From the NCBI GenBank assembly GCA_964608945.1, contig CAZSQB010000003.1, forward strand, positions 1 through 42,338: a DNA stretch of 42,338 nucleotides. The letters are read 5' to 3'. Numbering within the stretch: position 1 is the stretch's first letter; each line of letters starts with the position of its first letter. Below the pieces are notes generated by a model. It was not told the DNA's origin. It saw nothing but the letters and a program-made list of their open reading frames with translations, and made no database searches. The translations under genes were made by a program, and so were the position numbers. Origin of the DNA: CAYWEP01 sp964608945. Lineage in GTDB: Bacteria > Patescibacteriota > Microgenomatia > Levybacterales > UBA12049. Below are positions 14,106-21,919 of this stretch, piece by piece.

Positions 14106-15270
14106 ACCCTAGTGCCTCGATGCCGGGGAGGGTGCCGTTTTCAAGGTACGTAAGCATGGCGCCACCACCAGTTGAGATGTGGGTGACCTTATCAAGTTGC
14201 CCTGATCCTGCAATTGCAGCAAGAGTCTCCCCACCCCCAACGACTGACGTAGCCTGCGTATTATCAGTAATGGCTTTGCAGATAGCTTTTGAGCCTTGGC
14301 GATACAAAGGATTCTCAAAATATCCCATAGGGCCATTCCAAACAATGGTTTTAGCCTGCGAGATGGTACTTGCAAAGGCTTGACGCGTTTTTTTTCCAAT
14401 GTCTAAGATCATGTCATCTGGCAGCATCTGGTCAGGAGACTTGTTAACGGGATTTGGGTCATCAGTTGCATGTCCTACAATAGCATCGAGAGGAAGCATA
14501 AGTTTGTTGCTAGATTCAGTAAGGATTTTTTTAGCTTCTTGAACAAGCTTAGGCTCGCAGATGCTTTTACCGATCTTTTTTCCTTGGGCTAAAAAAAGTG
14601 TATTGGCAAGTCCGCCGCCAAGGAGCAATGTGTCTACCAGCGGAAGCAGCTTGTGGATGAGGGGGAGCTTGTTTGAGATTTTTGCTCCTGCCAGAATCGC
14701 GACAAAGGGATGGTGAGCTTTGGTAAGAACCATGTCCATGGCTACTATCTCTTTTTGCAGCAAAAGTCCAGCAAATGAAGGGAGAAGCTGAGGGATGCCA
14801 ACTACAGACGCATCTTCTCTATGGCAGACACCAAATGCATCATTAACATAGACATCAGCAAGTGAGGCTAATTGCTTTGCAAACTCAGGATCGTTCTTTT
14901 TCTCACCCTCATAAAAGCGGATGTTTTCAAGCAGCAAAACTTCAGTATCTCCTTGTTCATTCAGAGGAGAGCGATCAGTCATGAAATCATCTACCAACCG
15001 GACTGTATAGTTAGGAAGATATGCTGTAAGTCGTTTGGCGACTTTCTCAAGCGAAAGTTTTTTCTCTCTTCCTTTTGGTCTGCCAAGGTGCGAGACGAGG
15101 ATAAGCTTGTTGTGATTTTTGAGGAGGCGTTCTATGGTGGGGAGTGACTGTTTGATTCTCGCATCATCAGCTATCGTGTAGTCGCCATTGAGTGAGACAT
15201 TAAAATCAACTCGCAAAAGGACTCGTTTGTTTTGGATAGTTGCTTCGTCAATGTATTTCATCTTTTGCAA
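14104..15270 (-). CDS. pgk: Phosphoglycerate kinase
   Basis: 388 residues. RVLLRVDFNVSL near 15-26, LVSHLGRPKG near 58-67, LLLENIRFYEGE, DAFGVCHREDASV, the hinge GGGLANTLF, and the nucleotide loop SVVGGGETLA all match. It interconverts 1,3-bisphosphoglycerate and 3-phosphoglycerate with ATP. MQKMKYIDE offers two starts (15270 and 15261); both overlap the end of fbp by 14-23 nt, so pgk is co-transcribed with fbp and fba. Confidence 0.97.
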   Translation of the reverse strand: MQKMKYIDEATIQNKRVLLRVDFNVSLNGDYTIADDARIKQSLPTIERLLKNHNKLILVSHLGRPKGREKKLSLEKVAKRLTAYLPNYTVRLVDDFMTDRSPLNEQGDTEVLLLENIRFYEGEKKNDPEFAKQLASLADVYVNDAFGVCHREDASVVGIPQLLPSFAGLLLQKEIVAMDMVLTKAHHPFVAILAGAKISNKLPLIHKLLPLVDTLLLGGGLANTLFLAQGKKIGKSICEPKLVQEAKKILTESSNKLMLPLDAIVGHATDDPNPVNKSPDQMLPDDMILDIGKKTRQAFASTISQAKTIVWNGPMGYFENPLYRQGSKAICKAITDNTQATSVVGGGETLAAIAGSGQLDKVTHISTGGGAMLTYLENGTLPGIEALG

Positions 15271-16201
15271 AAAGGCTTACCTCGTGTTTGCTCCCGAGTG
15301 CGATTGGGGCTGTTTGGTGAAGAGAAGAAGGGATGAGGGTTAGTGGGTCCTTGCCATGTGAAACTGCCATGCCGCCTGCTTGGGTTATGAGAAATGCTGC
15401 AGGATTTACCTCATACAGCAATCGTAATTTGCCTTGTGGATGCTTGCTGTCTTTGGGATAGAGGAAAATGCCGCCTTTGAGAAGCGTTCTGTGCAGATCC
15501 GCAACCATGGTGCCGATATAACGGGACTTATATCCTTTGTTCTTAAGCCGATCAATATATGCTTTTATTTTTTCATCCCAAAGTATTGCATTTCCTTCAT
15601 TTACAGAATAGATATTGCCTTTTTCAGGAATCGTTATCAACGGGTGAGACAGGAGAAAACTGCCAATCGTTGGATCAAGCGTAAATCCATTGACGCCATG
15701 GCCGCAGGCGTAGACAAACATCGTGCTTGAGCCGTAAATAACATAGCCTGCGGCAACTTGTTTTTTCCCAGGCTGAAGAAGAGAGCCTGATGTGTGATAA
15801 ATAGAGAAGATCGTACCAACACTTGCATTCACATCGATATTTGACGAACCATCAATTGGGTCAAAAAAAACCATGTATTTGCCTTTTGTATCAACATGAA
15901 TTGGTTTTTCCAGTTCTTCTGAGGCAAGTATTGAGACAACGCCTGTCGATGAAAGAATGTCGATAAGGAGTTGATTGCTCTGCTCATCGAGTTTCTGCAC
16001 CTCATCTTGATAGATATTTTTTTTGCCAGCTGTGCCGAGAATATCAACTAGTCCAGCGCGAGCAATGTGGCTTGCAATAATTCGCGTAGCGTAGTCAATA
16101 TGGGTCAGAAGAAGCGTCAAGGTTCCGGTTGCGCCGTGCGCTTTTTTCTCTTCGGCTAAGATAAATTCGATAAGACTTGTCGGTTTAGTAAACATAAGCA
16201 T
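15248..16201 (-). CDS. fbp: Fructose-1,6-bisphosphatase class I
   Basis: 317 residues. Metal-site motifs are visible: SEELEKP near 94-100 (Glu pair), FDPIDGSSNID at 113-123 (Asp, Asp, Glu/Ser pattern), and later the substrate segment SRYIGTMVADLHRTLLKGGIFLYP and RLLYEVNPAAFLITQAGG. It removes the 1-phosphate from fructose-1,6-bisphosphate in gluconeogenesis. Starts at 16201 or 16195 (MLM). The short gap to fba consists wholly of a repeat element. Confidence 0.95.
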   Translation of the reverse strand: MLMFTKPTSLIEFILAEEKKAHGATGTLTLLLTHIDYATRIIASHIARAGLVDILGTAGKKNIYQDEVQKLDEQSNQLLIDILSSTGVVSILASEELEKPIHVDTKGKYMVFFDPIDGSSNIDVNASVGTIFSIYHTSGSLLQPGKKQVAAGYVIYGSSTMFVYACGHGVNGFTLDPTIGSFLLSHPLITIPEKGNIYSVNEGNAILWDEKIKAYIDRLKNKGYKSRYIGTMVADLHRTLLKGGIFLYPKDSKHPQGKLRLLYEVNPAAFLITQAGGMAVSHGKDPLTLIPSSLHQTAPIALGSKHEVSLFAKDEIH

Positions 16202-16203
16202 GA

Positions 16204-16302
16204 TTGTTATATTGCTACATTGCTAAATTGTTACCCTCTCCCTCTGGGGAGAGGGATTAAGGGTGAGGGAACAATGAAACAATTTAACAATCAAACAATT
16301 GA
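16204..16302. repeat. Repeat element D, copy 1 (ATTGTTA arms, CCCTCTCCC hairpin core)
   Basis: A core hairpin CCCTCTCCC (16234-16242) with GGGAGAGGG (16247-16255), then AAGGGTGAGGGAACAATG. The flanks are tandem ATTGCTA/ATTGTTA units on the left and ACAATTTA/ACAATCAA units on the right, inverted to each other. It fills the fba-fbp gap and provides the fba stop codon and last codons. Confidence 0.7.
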
Positions 16303-17526
16303 AATATACCGGTCGACCACGCTTCTCGTGTCAAACACATTTAACTTCTCAAACAAGAAGGCGAATTGGTCTCTCAATTTCTCTCGAATCGGCGCCTTGT
16401 CTTCATTTGTTAACTCCCACAGCTTTTGTTTGAATGGACCGAGTGCAATTTTCCGCATTTTGTAGACAAATTGTTCATCAGACCAGCCTTCTTCTCGTTC
16501 TTTTTGACAATTATCTTTGGTCCATTGATGCATTTCCTTACGAAGGGATGTGGGCATAGTGTCATAGACGATGTTTTGAAAACCAGTAGCAAGGTGTATT
16601 TCAAGTGTTTCTGCTTTGACGAACTCGCCAAAGAGTTCACTGGGGAGGGTTGAGGCGCCATGCTGTACAGCACCACCAAGTCCATATTTTTCTCTTGCTA
16701 CTTTACCTACGTTTGCAAGGACTGAGAAATCGAGCTTTATATCTGCCATTGTTCCATCAGGAAGCGGAACGCCGCCATGAGACGTGCCAGTTTGCACGCT
16801 CACCTTGCTGATGCCAGGAATATCGAGTAACGCGAGATACCCTTCCATGAAAGCGCCGAAGTCAGCAGTAGTACTATTTTTTCCGCCAATATGGCCGATC
16901 TCGCCTCCGATGGCAATCGTTGTGCCTTTTGGCTCTAAGCTTCGAATATGCTTGGTCAGAGTTGCTGTTACTTCGAAATTTGTTTTTTGCTGCTCTGAGA
17001 GTATTGGTTTTTCCAGATCAACGAGGGTTGAGGCATCGATATCGATGTTAAAAAACTGAGCTTGTATTGCCTCTGTTGCCAAATCGCGAATTTTTTGTAT
17101 TTCAGATTCTTGATTTTCAGTAAAGCGCCTTTTGCTCAGTTGGAAATGGTCGCCTTGAAGAAAGATTGGGCCACTGTAGTTTTCTTTTATGGCAGCAGCG
17201 AGTACTGAGACTGCGTATTCGTCTGGGCGTTGGTCTGTGTAGTCCATTTCAGAGCGCGCGATTTCAAAAATTACTGTACCGATGTGGTGTTTCTTCATCA
17301 AAGAAAAAATGATGCGGGCGGTATCGTAGGTGAGGGTGCGGATATTTACTGCAGGGACAGTAAAGCCTGAGACTTCTTTCTTGCCAAAGGCCTGATACAG
17401 AGGAAAGATAGAGGCGGGGAATATGCCTTGTGATTTGGCAAGTTTACGAATCTCTGCTCGTGCCTCTTCTTTTTGCTGTCCGTCTTGCGAGAAGACAGCC
17501 GTGTTGATGAGCTGATCTATGGTCAT
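16291..17526 (-). CDS. fba: Class II fructose-bisphosphate aldolase family protein
   Basis: 411 residues, zinc aldolase pattern: VPAVNIRTLTYDTAR near 58-71, LQGDHFQL with GDH at 125-127, IDIDASTL, AIGGEIGHIGG (metal/loop), KVSVQTGTSHGGVPLPDGT and GGAVQHGAST. This is a long version of the family. It condenses or splits triose phosphates and fructose-1,6-bisphosphate (tagatose bisphosphate is a possible alternative). With fbp and pgk downstream it forms a gluconeogenesis/glycolysis operon. Its last residues, SIV, and its stop are coded by repeat element D. Confidence 0.9.
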   Translation of the reverse strand: MTIDQLINTAVFSQDGQQKEEARAEIRKLAKSQGIFPASIFPLYQAFGKKEVSGFTVPAVNIRTLTYDTARIIFSLMKKHHIGTVIFEIARSEMDYTDQRPDEYAVSVLAAAIKENYSGPIFLQGDHFQLSKRRFTENQESEIQKIRDLATEAIQAQFFNIDIDASTLVDLEKPILSEQQKTNFEVTATLTKHIRSLEPKGTTIAIGGEIGHIGGKNSTTADFGAFMEGYLALLDIPGISKVSVQTGTSHGGVPLPDGTMADIKLDFSVLANVGKVAREKYGLGGAVQHGASTLPSELFGEFVKAETLEIHLATGFQNIVYDTMPTSLRKEMHQWTKDNCQKEREEGWSDEQFVYKMRKIALGPFKQKLWELTNEDKAPIREKLRDQFAFLFEKLNVFDTRSVVDRYISIV

Positions 17527-17537
17527 AGATTTGTTTC

Positions 17538-17546
17538 AGTATAACA
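17538..17546 (-). promoter_or_regulatory. Extended -10 promoter of fba-fbp-pgk
   Basis: TGtTATACT on the minus strand (TATACT 17543-17538), 11 nt before the ATG at 17526. Confidence 0.65.
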
Positions 17547-17605
17547 CAGGAAGCTCTGCAAGCTTGACGTTTTGCTGATACTAAAGCAGTCAAATTACCT
17601 TATCA

Positions 17606-17634
17606 TTGCGAAAAGAATAGAAAGGCTTTACAAT
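17606..17634 (+). promoter_or_regulatory. Promoter of the STAND-like regulator, leaderless GTG
   Basis: TTGCGA (17606-17611), 17-bp spacer, TACAAT (17629-17634), 6 nt, GTG at 17641 in the +1 position. Confidence 0.7.
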
Positions 17635-17640
17635 ACACAC

Positions 17641-18951
17641 GTGGATATCTCAATTATTGAGGTTACATACCCGCTGAGTTTTCGCGAGAGGGACGCAAAG
17701 ATTCTCGGCGAGCATTTGCGCCATCGGCATTCAGTCGATCTTATTGGCATGAAGCGGGTAGGGATAAGCAATTTCCTGCGTTATTTCCTCTATCGGCCAG
17801 AAATTGTAACAAACTATATCAGCACTGAGCAAAAACACCTCTTTATTCCTGTGGATCTAAATGACCTGGTCGAGCGGGAGATTTATCCGTTCTGGTCGCT
17901 CACACTCAAGCGAATTGTCGATATCGTCAATGCATCCCATTTGCCCGGAGTAAATAAGCGAAAGATTGAATCCCTCTTTGAGAGCAGTATACAGTCACAG
18001 GATCTTTTTCTCATGATTGACAGTGTCAGGCAGGCGCTCATTGAGGCTATGAGCCAAGGCGTTGTTGTCACTCTGTTCTTCCTCCGCTTTGACCGGATGC
18101 GCGAGGTCGTAACGCCGCAATTTTTTGATAATTTGCAAGGCTTAAAAGATGCGACACATCAGAAGCTTGCCTATGTATTCACAAGCTTTCGAAGCCTAGA
18201 CAAACTTTCTCCAACAGCGTTTCCCAAAGCCTCGCTTTCGGTTTTTTCCCACCAGCTCTATGTAAAACCTGCTTCCTCTGTTGACACGCAGATTATTTAC
18301 CAGATGTATAAGAAGCGATACCAGCTTCAGCCGTCAGCAGACGTAGAAGAAGAGCTATTCCGCCTCGTTGACGGCTATGTACAATACTTACAACTCGCGC
18401 TTATTGTCCTAAACGAGAAGAAGACAGCAATTCCGCTAAAAAATGAGCTTTTCCAAGCTCTTCTGTCGGATGAGAGAATATTGCTTCAGTCGGAAGAGTT
18501 GTGGGAAAGCTTAGGGCGCGAGGAAAAAGACGCGCTTTTGAAGGTGAGTCGCGACGAGAGTCTTCCTGAAGACGCAAAAGCAAAGGCGTCGTATTTGTGG
18601 GATACAGGATTTGTCAAAGAAAGAGAAGGGAAACTAGAGCTATTCAGCCCATTGTTTACCGAATTCTTAGGCAGAAAAGACGATACTGATGTTCAACCTG
18701 GTGCAGCGGTCCATTTCAGCAAAAAGGAGCATATGCTCTATACGTTACTTGAGCAGCATGTTGATCAGATCTGCGAGCGAGAAACTATCGTTGAGACTGT
18801 GTGGCCAGAGTACCGAGAACTTGGTGTCTCTGACTGGGCGATTGATAGGCTTGTTGCGAGGGTACGCGTGAAGCTGAAGCAGCAGAAGAGTCCGTATGAG
18901 ATTGTGACGATCAGGACGAGAGGGTATAAATTGGCTTCTTTAAACCACTGA
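17641..18951 (+). CDS. Degenerate STAND-like ATPase with C-terminal OmpR-type winged helix
   Basis: 436 residues from GTG at 17641, chosen because the promoter ends just before it; an ATG at 17572 lies upstream of that promoter. The N-terminal P-loop position reads GMKRVGISN (36-44), where a working loop would have GxxxxGKS, so the lysine is isoleucine. A weak Walker B-like strand is VVVTLFFLRFD. The C-terminal 85 residues (FSKKEHMLYTLLEQH, then WAIDRLVARVRVKLKQQ and TIRTRGYKL) are an OmpR/PhoB-type DNA-binding domain. Probably a transcription regulator that no longer hydrolyses ATP. Confidence 0.7.
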   Translation: MDISIIEVTYPLSFRERDAKILGEHLRHRHSVDLIGMKRVGISNFLRYFLYRPEIVTNYISTEQKHLFIPVDLNDLVEREIYPFWSLTLKRIVDIVNASHLPGVNKRKIESLFESSIQSQDLFLMIDSVRQALIEAMSQGVVVTLFFLRFDRMREVVTPQFFDNLQGLKDATHQKLAYVFTSFRSLDKLSPTAFPKASLSVFSHQLYVKPASSVDTQIIYQMYKKRYQLQPSADVEEELFRLVDGYVQYLQLALIVLNEKKTAIPLKNELFQALLSDERILLQSEELWESLGREEKDALLKVSRDESLPEDAKAKASYLWDTGFVKEREGKLELFSPLFTEFLGRKDDTDVQPGAAVHFSKKEHMLYTLLEQHVDQICERETIVETVWPEYRELGVSDWAIDRLVARVRVKLKQQKSPYEIVTIRTRGYKLASLNH

Positions 18952-18955
18952 GTAT

Positions 18956-18990
18956 ATTTCCCGAGTATTCCCCGAATAATTACCGAATTC
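18956..18990. repeat. Repeat family E, intergenic copy
   Basis: TTCCCGAGTATTCCCCGAAT then AATTACCGAATTC. It matches, with few changes, the in-frame copy at 21993-22027 in the TPR gene. Internally it repeats a CCGAaTAaTT unit. Confidence 0.65.
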
Positions 18991-19012
18991 AGAAAGATTG
19001 GCTTTCTACACA

Positions 19013-19040
19013 TTGACTGGTATAGAAAAAGTGTTAGAAT
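19013..19040 (+). promoter_or_regulatory. Promoter of the 19068 gene
   Basis: TTGACT (19013-19018), 16-bp spacer, TGtTAGAAT with TAGAAT at 19035-19040. The leader is about 21 nt and holds AGGAAGA (19054-19060), one of the few clear Shine-Dalgarno sites in the window, 7 nt before the ATG. Confidence 0.7.
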
Positions 19041-19067
19041 ATAGCTGCTTAATAGGAAGATTCTTCT

Positions 19068-19634
19068 ATGACGAAAGAGCGCGAAGATACAAGGTTAGGT
19101 GGGGTTGCTCCTGATTCTTTGTTTCCTGTAGTTCCGATAGATATTGTTGTGCCTCCAAGTTCAGTAAGGGCAACTGATCAAGATATAGTCAGCGCTGATC
19201 GATACGTTGTGGATTCAGTTGAAGCTTGCCGAGAAGCCTCAGCCAACTTTGTCCCATCTTTATCTCGCAGAGGTCATATTCCTCAAGTGACCGAAGCTGT
19301 TGGAGAATATACTGGAGAATTATTCCAAGTTGATACTGTTGATGGGGTTGTTTTCTTAACTGGAGACAATCGTCGTGCCCCAACGACTCTGAACGTGCGC
19401 GTTCTCGGTCGGTTTGGCCAAGATACACCTGAGGCTGCAAATAACTTTCGCGCTGTCGCGACGGCAACGGCGGCACTTTCAGAACGGCTTGATGCTGTCG
19501 GGATGCCAACTGGGCTTCGTTTTATTAATATTCCAGACGGTGCCGTCTTGGGCAGAGAGGCGCAACTACGGGAATATTGGGGTCAAGATACGAGTCAACA
19601 ATTGCGAGCATTTATTGCTTTTCAGCGATCATAA
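19068..19634 (+). CDS. Hypothetical protein, 188 aa
   Basis: Not recognised. Soluble, acidic, no membrane segment. The N-terminal 45 residues look disordered (many P, V, S, D). The C-terminal part (LNVRVLGRFGQDTPEAANNF and ATAALSERLDAVGMPTGLRF) looks folded with an alpha-helical stretch. It has a good promoter and Shine-Dalgarno site, so it is likely real. It is not in an operon with valS, which has its own promoter. Confidence 0.6.
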   Translation: MTKEREDTRLGGVAPDSLFPVVPIDIVVPPSSVRATDQDIVSADRYVVDSVEACREASANFVPSLSRRGHIPQVTEAVGEYTGELFQVDTVDGVVFLTGDNRRAPTTLNVRVLGRFGQDTPEAANNFRAVATATAALSERLDAVGMPTGLRFINIPDGAVLGREAQLREYWGQDTSQQLRAFIAFQRS

Positions 19635-19650
19635 ATTACCTCGTACGTAA

Positions 19651-19679
19651 TTGCCTCATATGTGAGGCTGTGCTACAAT
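19651..19679 (+). promoter_or_regulatory. Promoter of valS
   Basis: TTGCCT (19651-19656), 17-bp spacer, TGcTACAAT with TACAAT at 19674-19679. Transcription should start near 19686, leaving a leader of about 76 nt, the longest seen in this window. Confidence 0.65.
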
Positions 19680-19685
19680 CAGCCT

Positions 19686-19761
19686 GCCCATTTAATCTTC
19701 CCGTTCGGCTCCAGGTACTATTCGTACACGGCTCACGGGGCAATTTGACGGGCCAAGCAGT
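19686..19761 (+). promoter_or_regulatory. Structured 5' leader of valS
   Basis: The leader can fold: CCCGT near 19698 with ACGGG near 19736, enclosing GTAC-TATTC-GTAC. No T-box sequence or riboswitch was recognised. Its unusual length among very short leaders suggests some control, which is inference. Confidence 0.35.
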
Positions 19762-21864
19762 ATGGACAAAGTATACGATCATAGAAAGGTAGAGGAGAGT
19801 ATTTACAAGCAATGGGAGGAGAGGGGGTATTTTAAGCCTGAAATACATCCAACGGGTAAGCCATATTCTATTATTCTGCCGCCGCCAAATGCGAATGCGC
19901 CGCTTCATTTTGGGCATGCGATGTATACCGTAGAGGACATCTTGATTCGTTACCACCGCATGAAAGGGGAGGCTGCGCTCTGGCTTCCCGGCACAGACCA
20001 CGCAGGAATTGAGACCCAGTTTGTATACGAGAAAAAGCTGCAAAATGAGGGTAAATCGCGGTTTGATTATGATCAAGAAACACTTTATAAGATGATTTGG
20101 GAATACGTTGAGCAGAATAAAGGAAGGATACAGAATCAACTGCGAAAACTCGGCTTTTCACTTGATTGGTCCCGGGAAAAATACACGCTTGATCCGGATA
20201 TTGTTGCGCTTATACATAAAACATTCAAGAAGATGTATGACGATGGTTTTGTCTACCGTGATTACCGGTTGGTGAATTACTGCACAAGAGACGGCACGTC
20301 CTTTTCTGATTTAGAAGTTGTTTATGAAGAGCGGAATAGCCCGCTGTATTACATTAAATATGGACCACTTATTCTGGCAACAACCCGTCCTGAAACAAAA
20401 TTCGGCGATACCGGTGTTGCGGTTCATCCACGTGATAAGCGATATAAACAGCATATCGGTACAGAAATAGAGATTGAGACGGTATTAGGAAAGGCAAAGA
20501 TTAAAGTTGTTGCCGATGAATCAGTCGACCCGGAGTTTGGTACTGGCGTTGTCAAGATCACGCCAGCACATGATTTCAACGACTTTGAGGTAGGGAGGCG
20601 GCATGGCTTACCGATGAAGCAGGTTATTGATTTTGACGGAAAGATGAATGAACATGCGGGGAAGTTTGCGGGTCTGTATGTCAAACAGGCCCGTAAAGCG
20701 ATTGTTGAGGAAATGCAGAAAAAAGGATTACTAGAAAAAATTGATGAAAACTACATTCATAGAATCGGATTGTGCTATAAGTGTAAAACCGTGCTTGAGC
20801 CACTTCCGCTTGAGCAATGGTTTGTGAAGGTTGAGACACTGAGGCGTGCAGCAATAGACGCTGTCAAAGAAGGGAAAATCAGAATCTATCCAAAAACATT
20901 TGAAACACACTACTTCCAATGGCTTGAGAATCTTCGCGACTGGAATATCTCACGACAAATTATCTGGGGAATACGAATTCCAGCCTGGAGGAACATCCAT
21001 ACTGGCGAGTGGCTAGTAACAGAGGGAGAAGCGCCTTCTGGGGATGAGTGGGAGCAGGATACAGACACGTTTGATACATGGTTTTCATCGGGCCAATGGC
21101 CCTTCGTAACACTCAGGGCAAGCCATGTTAAAAGTGACTTTGACAGGTTCTATCCAACTGCTGTTTTGGAGACTGCTTACGATATTTTGCGAGCGTGGGT
21201 ATCGCGAATGATAATGTTGGGACTATACATGACGGGGGAGAAGCCATTTAGCGATGTGTTATTTCATGGTATTGTTAACGATCCGTATGGCAAGAAGATG
21301 AGCAAGAGTAAAGGAAATGTCGTCAACCCCTTGGAGCTTATTGACCAATACGGTGCAGATGCAGTGCGTTTTGCCCTTATTTATGGCAATGCAACAGGCA
21401 ATGATCAGAGTCTGTCTTATTCGATGCTTGATGGAGCGAGGAAATTTACCAATAAACTGTGGAATATGGCGCGATTCATTGTGATGAATCGAACTCAAAA
21501 CTCAAAACTAAAAACTCAAAATTTAAGTTTAAAGGAACTAGAGAAGATAGCAAAGCACAAGAACGATAAGGAATGGACAAAGAAGACAAAAGACTTAGTT
21601 GAAGAAGTTACGAGATATCTGGATAATTACCAATTTAATCTCGCAGCAGAGCGTCTTTATGAATTCGCCTGGCACGAATTCGCCGACGTCTACATAGAAG
21701 ATGTAAAAAACAGAATCGATGGTAACTCATACTTAATACTCAATACTTTATACTTAATACTCTTAAAGTTGCTCCATCCCTTCATGCCTTTTGTGACTGA
21801 GGAGTTGTACAAGCAGCTTCAAGGAGAAGGAATGCTCGTTATTGCGTCTTGGCCAACAAAATAA
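19762..21864 (+). CDS. valS: Valyl-tRNA synthetase, short form
   Basis: 700 residues against about 880-950 in most bacteria. The HIGH motif is PLHFGHAM (47-54) and KMSKS is at 512-516. The editing domain holds TTRPETKFGDTGVAVHP and GTGVVKITPAHDFNDFEVG. LEPLPLEQWFVKV and DTDTFDTWFSSGQWPF fit class Ia ValRS. The C-terminal coiled coil that grips the tRNA is absent, as in other reduced ValRS. Two stretches are repeat-made: residues about 577-590 (TQNSKLKTQNLSLK) and 656-668 (SYLILNTLYLILL), both between anticodon-domain helices. It charges tRNA-Val with valine. Confidence 0.93.
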   Translation: MDKVYDHRKVEESIYKQWEERGYFKPEIHPTGKPYSIILPPPNANAPLHFGHAMYTVEDILIRYHRMKGEAALWLPGTDHAGIETQFVYEKKLQNEGKSRFDYDQETLYKMIWEYVEQNKGRIQNQLRKLGFSLDWSREKYTLDPDIVALIHKTFKKMYDDGFVYRDYRLVNYCTRDGTSFSDLEVVYEERNSPLYYIKYGPLILATTRPETKFGDTGVAVHPRDKRYKQHIGTEIEIETVLGKAKIKVVADESVDPEFGTGVVKITPAHDFNDFEVGRRHGLPMKQVIDFDGKMNEHAGKFAGLYVKQARKAIVEEMQKKGLLEKIDENYIHRIGLCYKCKTVLEPLPLEQWFVKVETLRRAAIDAVKEGKIRIYPKTFETHYFQWLENLRDWNISRQIIWGIRIPAWRNIHTGEWLVTEGEAPSGDEWEQDTDTFDTWFSSGQWPFVTLRASHVKSDFDRFYPTAVLETAYDILRAWVSRMIMLGLYMTGEKPFSDVLFHGIVNDPYGKKMSKSKGNVVNPLELIDQYGADAVRFALIYGNATGNDQSLSYSMLDGARKFTNKLWNMARFIVMNRTQNSKLKTQNLSLKELEKIAKHKNDKEWTKKTKDLVEEVTRYLDNYQFNLAAERLYEFAWHEFADVYIEDVKNRIDGNSYLILNTLYLILLKLLHPFMPFVTEELYKQLQGEGMLVIASWPTK
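21491..21530. repeat. In-frame ACTCAAAA repeat (family C-like) in valS
   Basis: Degenerate copies of AACTCAAAACTCAAAACT encode TQNSKLKTQNLS between the catalytic part and the anticodon domain. Confidence 0.65.
21727..21763. repeat. In-frame TACTTAATACTC repeat in valS
   Basis: Units of the type ATACTTAATACTCA, two to three in a row, encode NSYLILNTLYLILL. Different sequence from the one at 21491 but the same style. Confidence 0.65.
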
Positions 21865-21919
21865 GCTTCCTCTTGCAAAGCATATAGGTGATTCTTTACA
21901 ATAATTTGCGCTTGCCCAT

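Noticed and set aside
16204..16302. CRISPR array (tandem ATTGTTA-like units)
   Set aside because: Units are 7-8 bp, degenerate, without spacers, and no cas gene is present. No CRISPR array was seen in the window.
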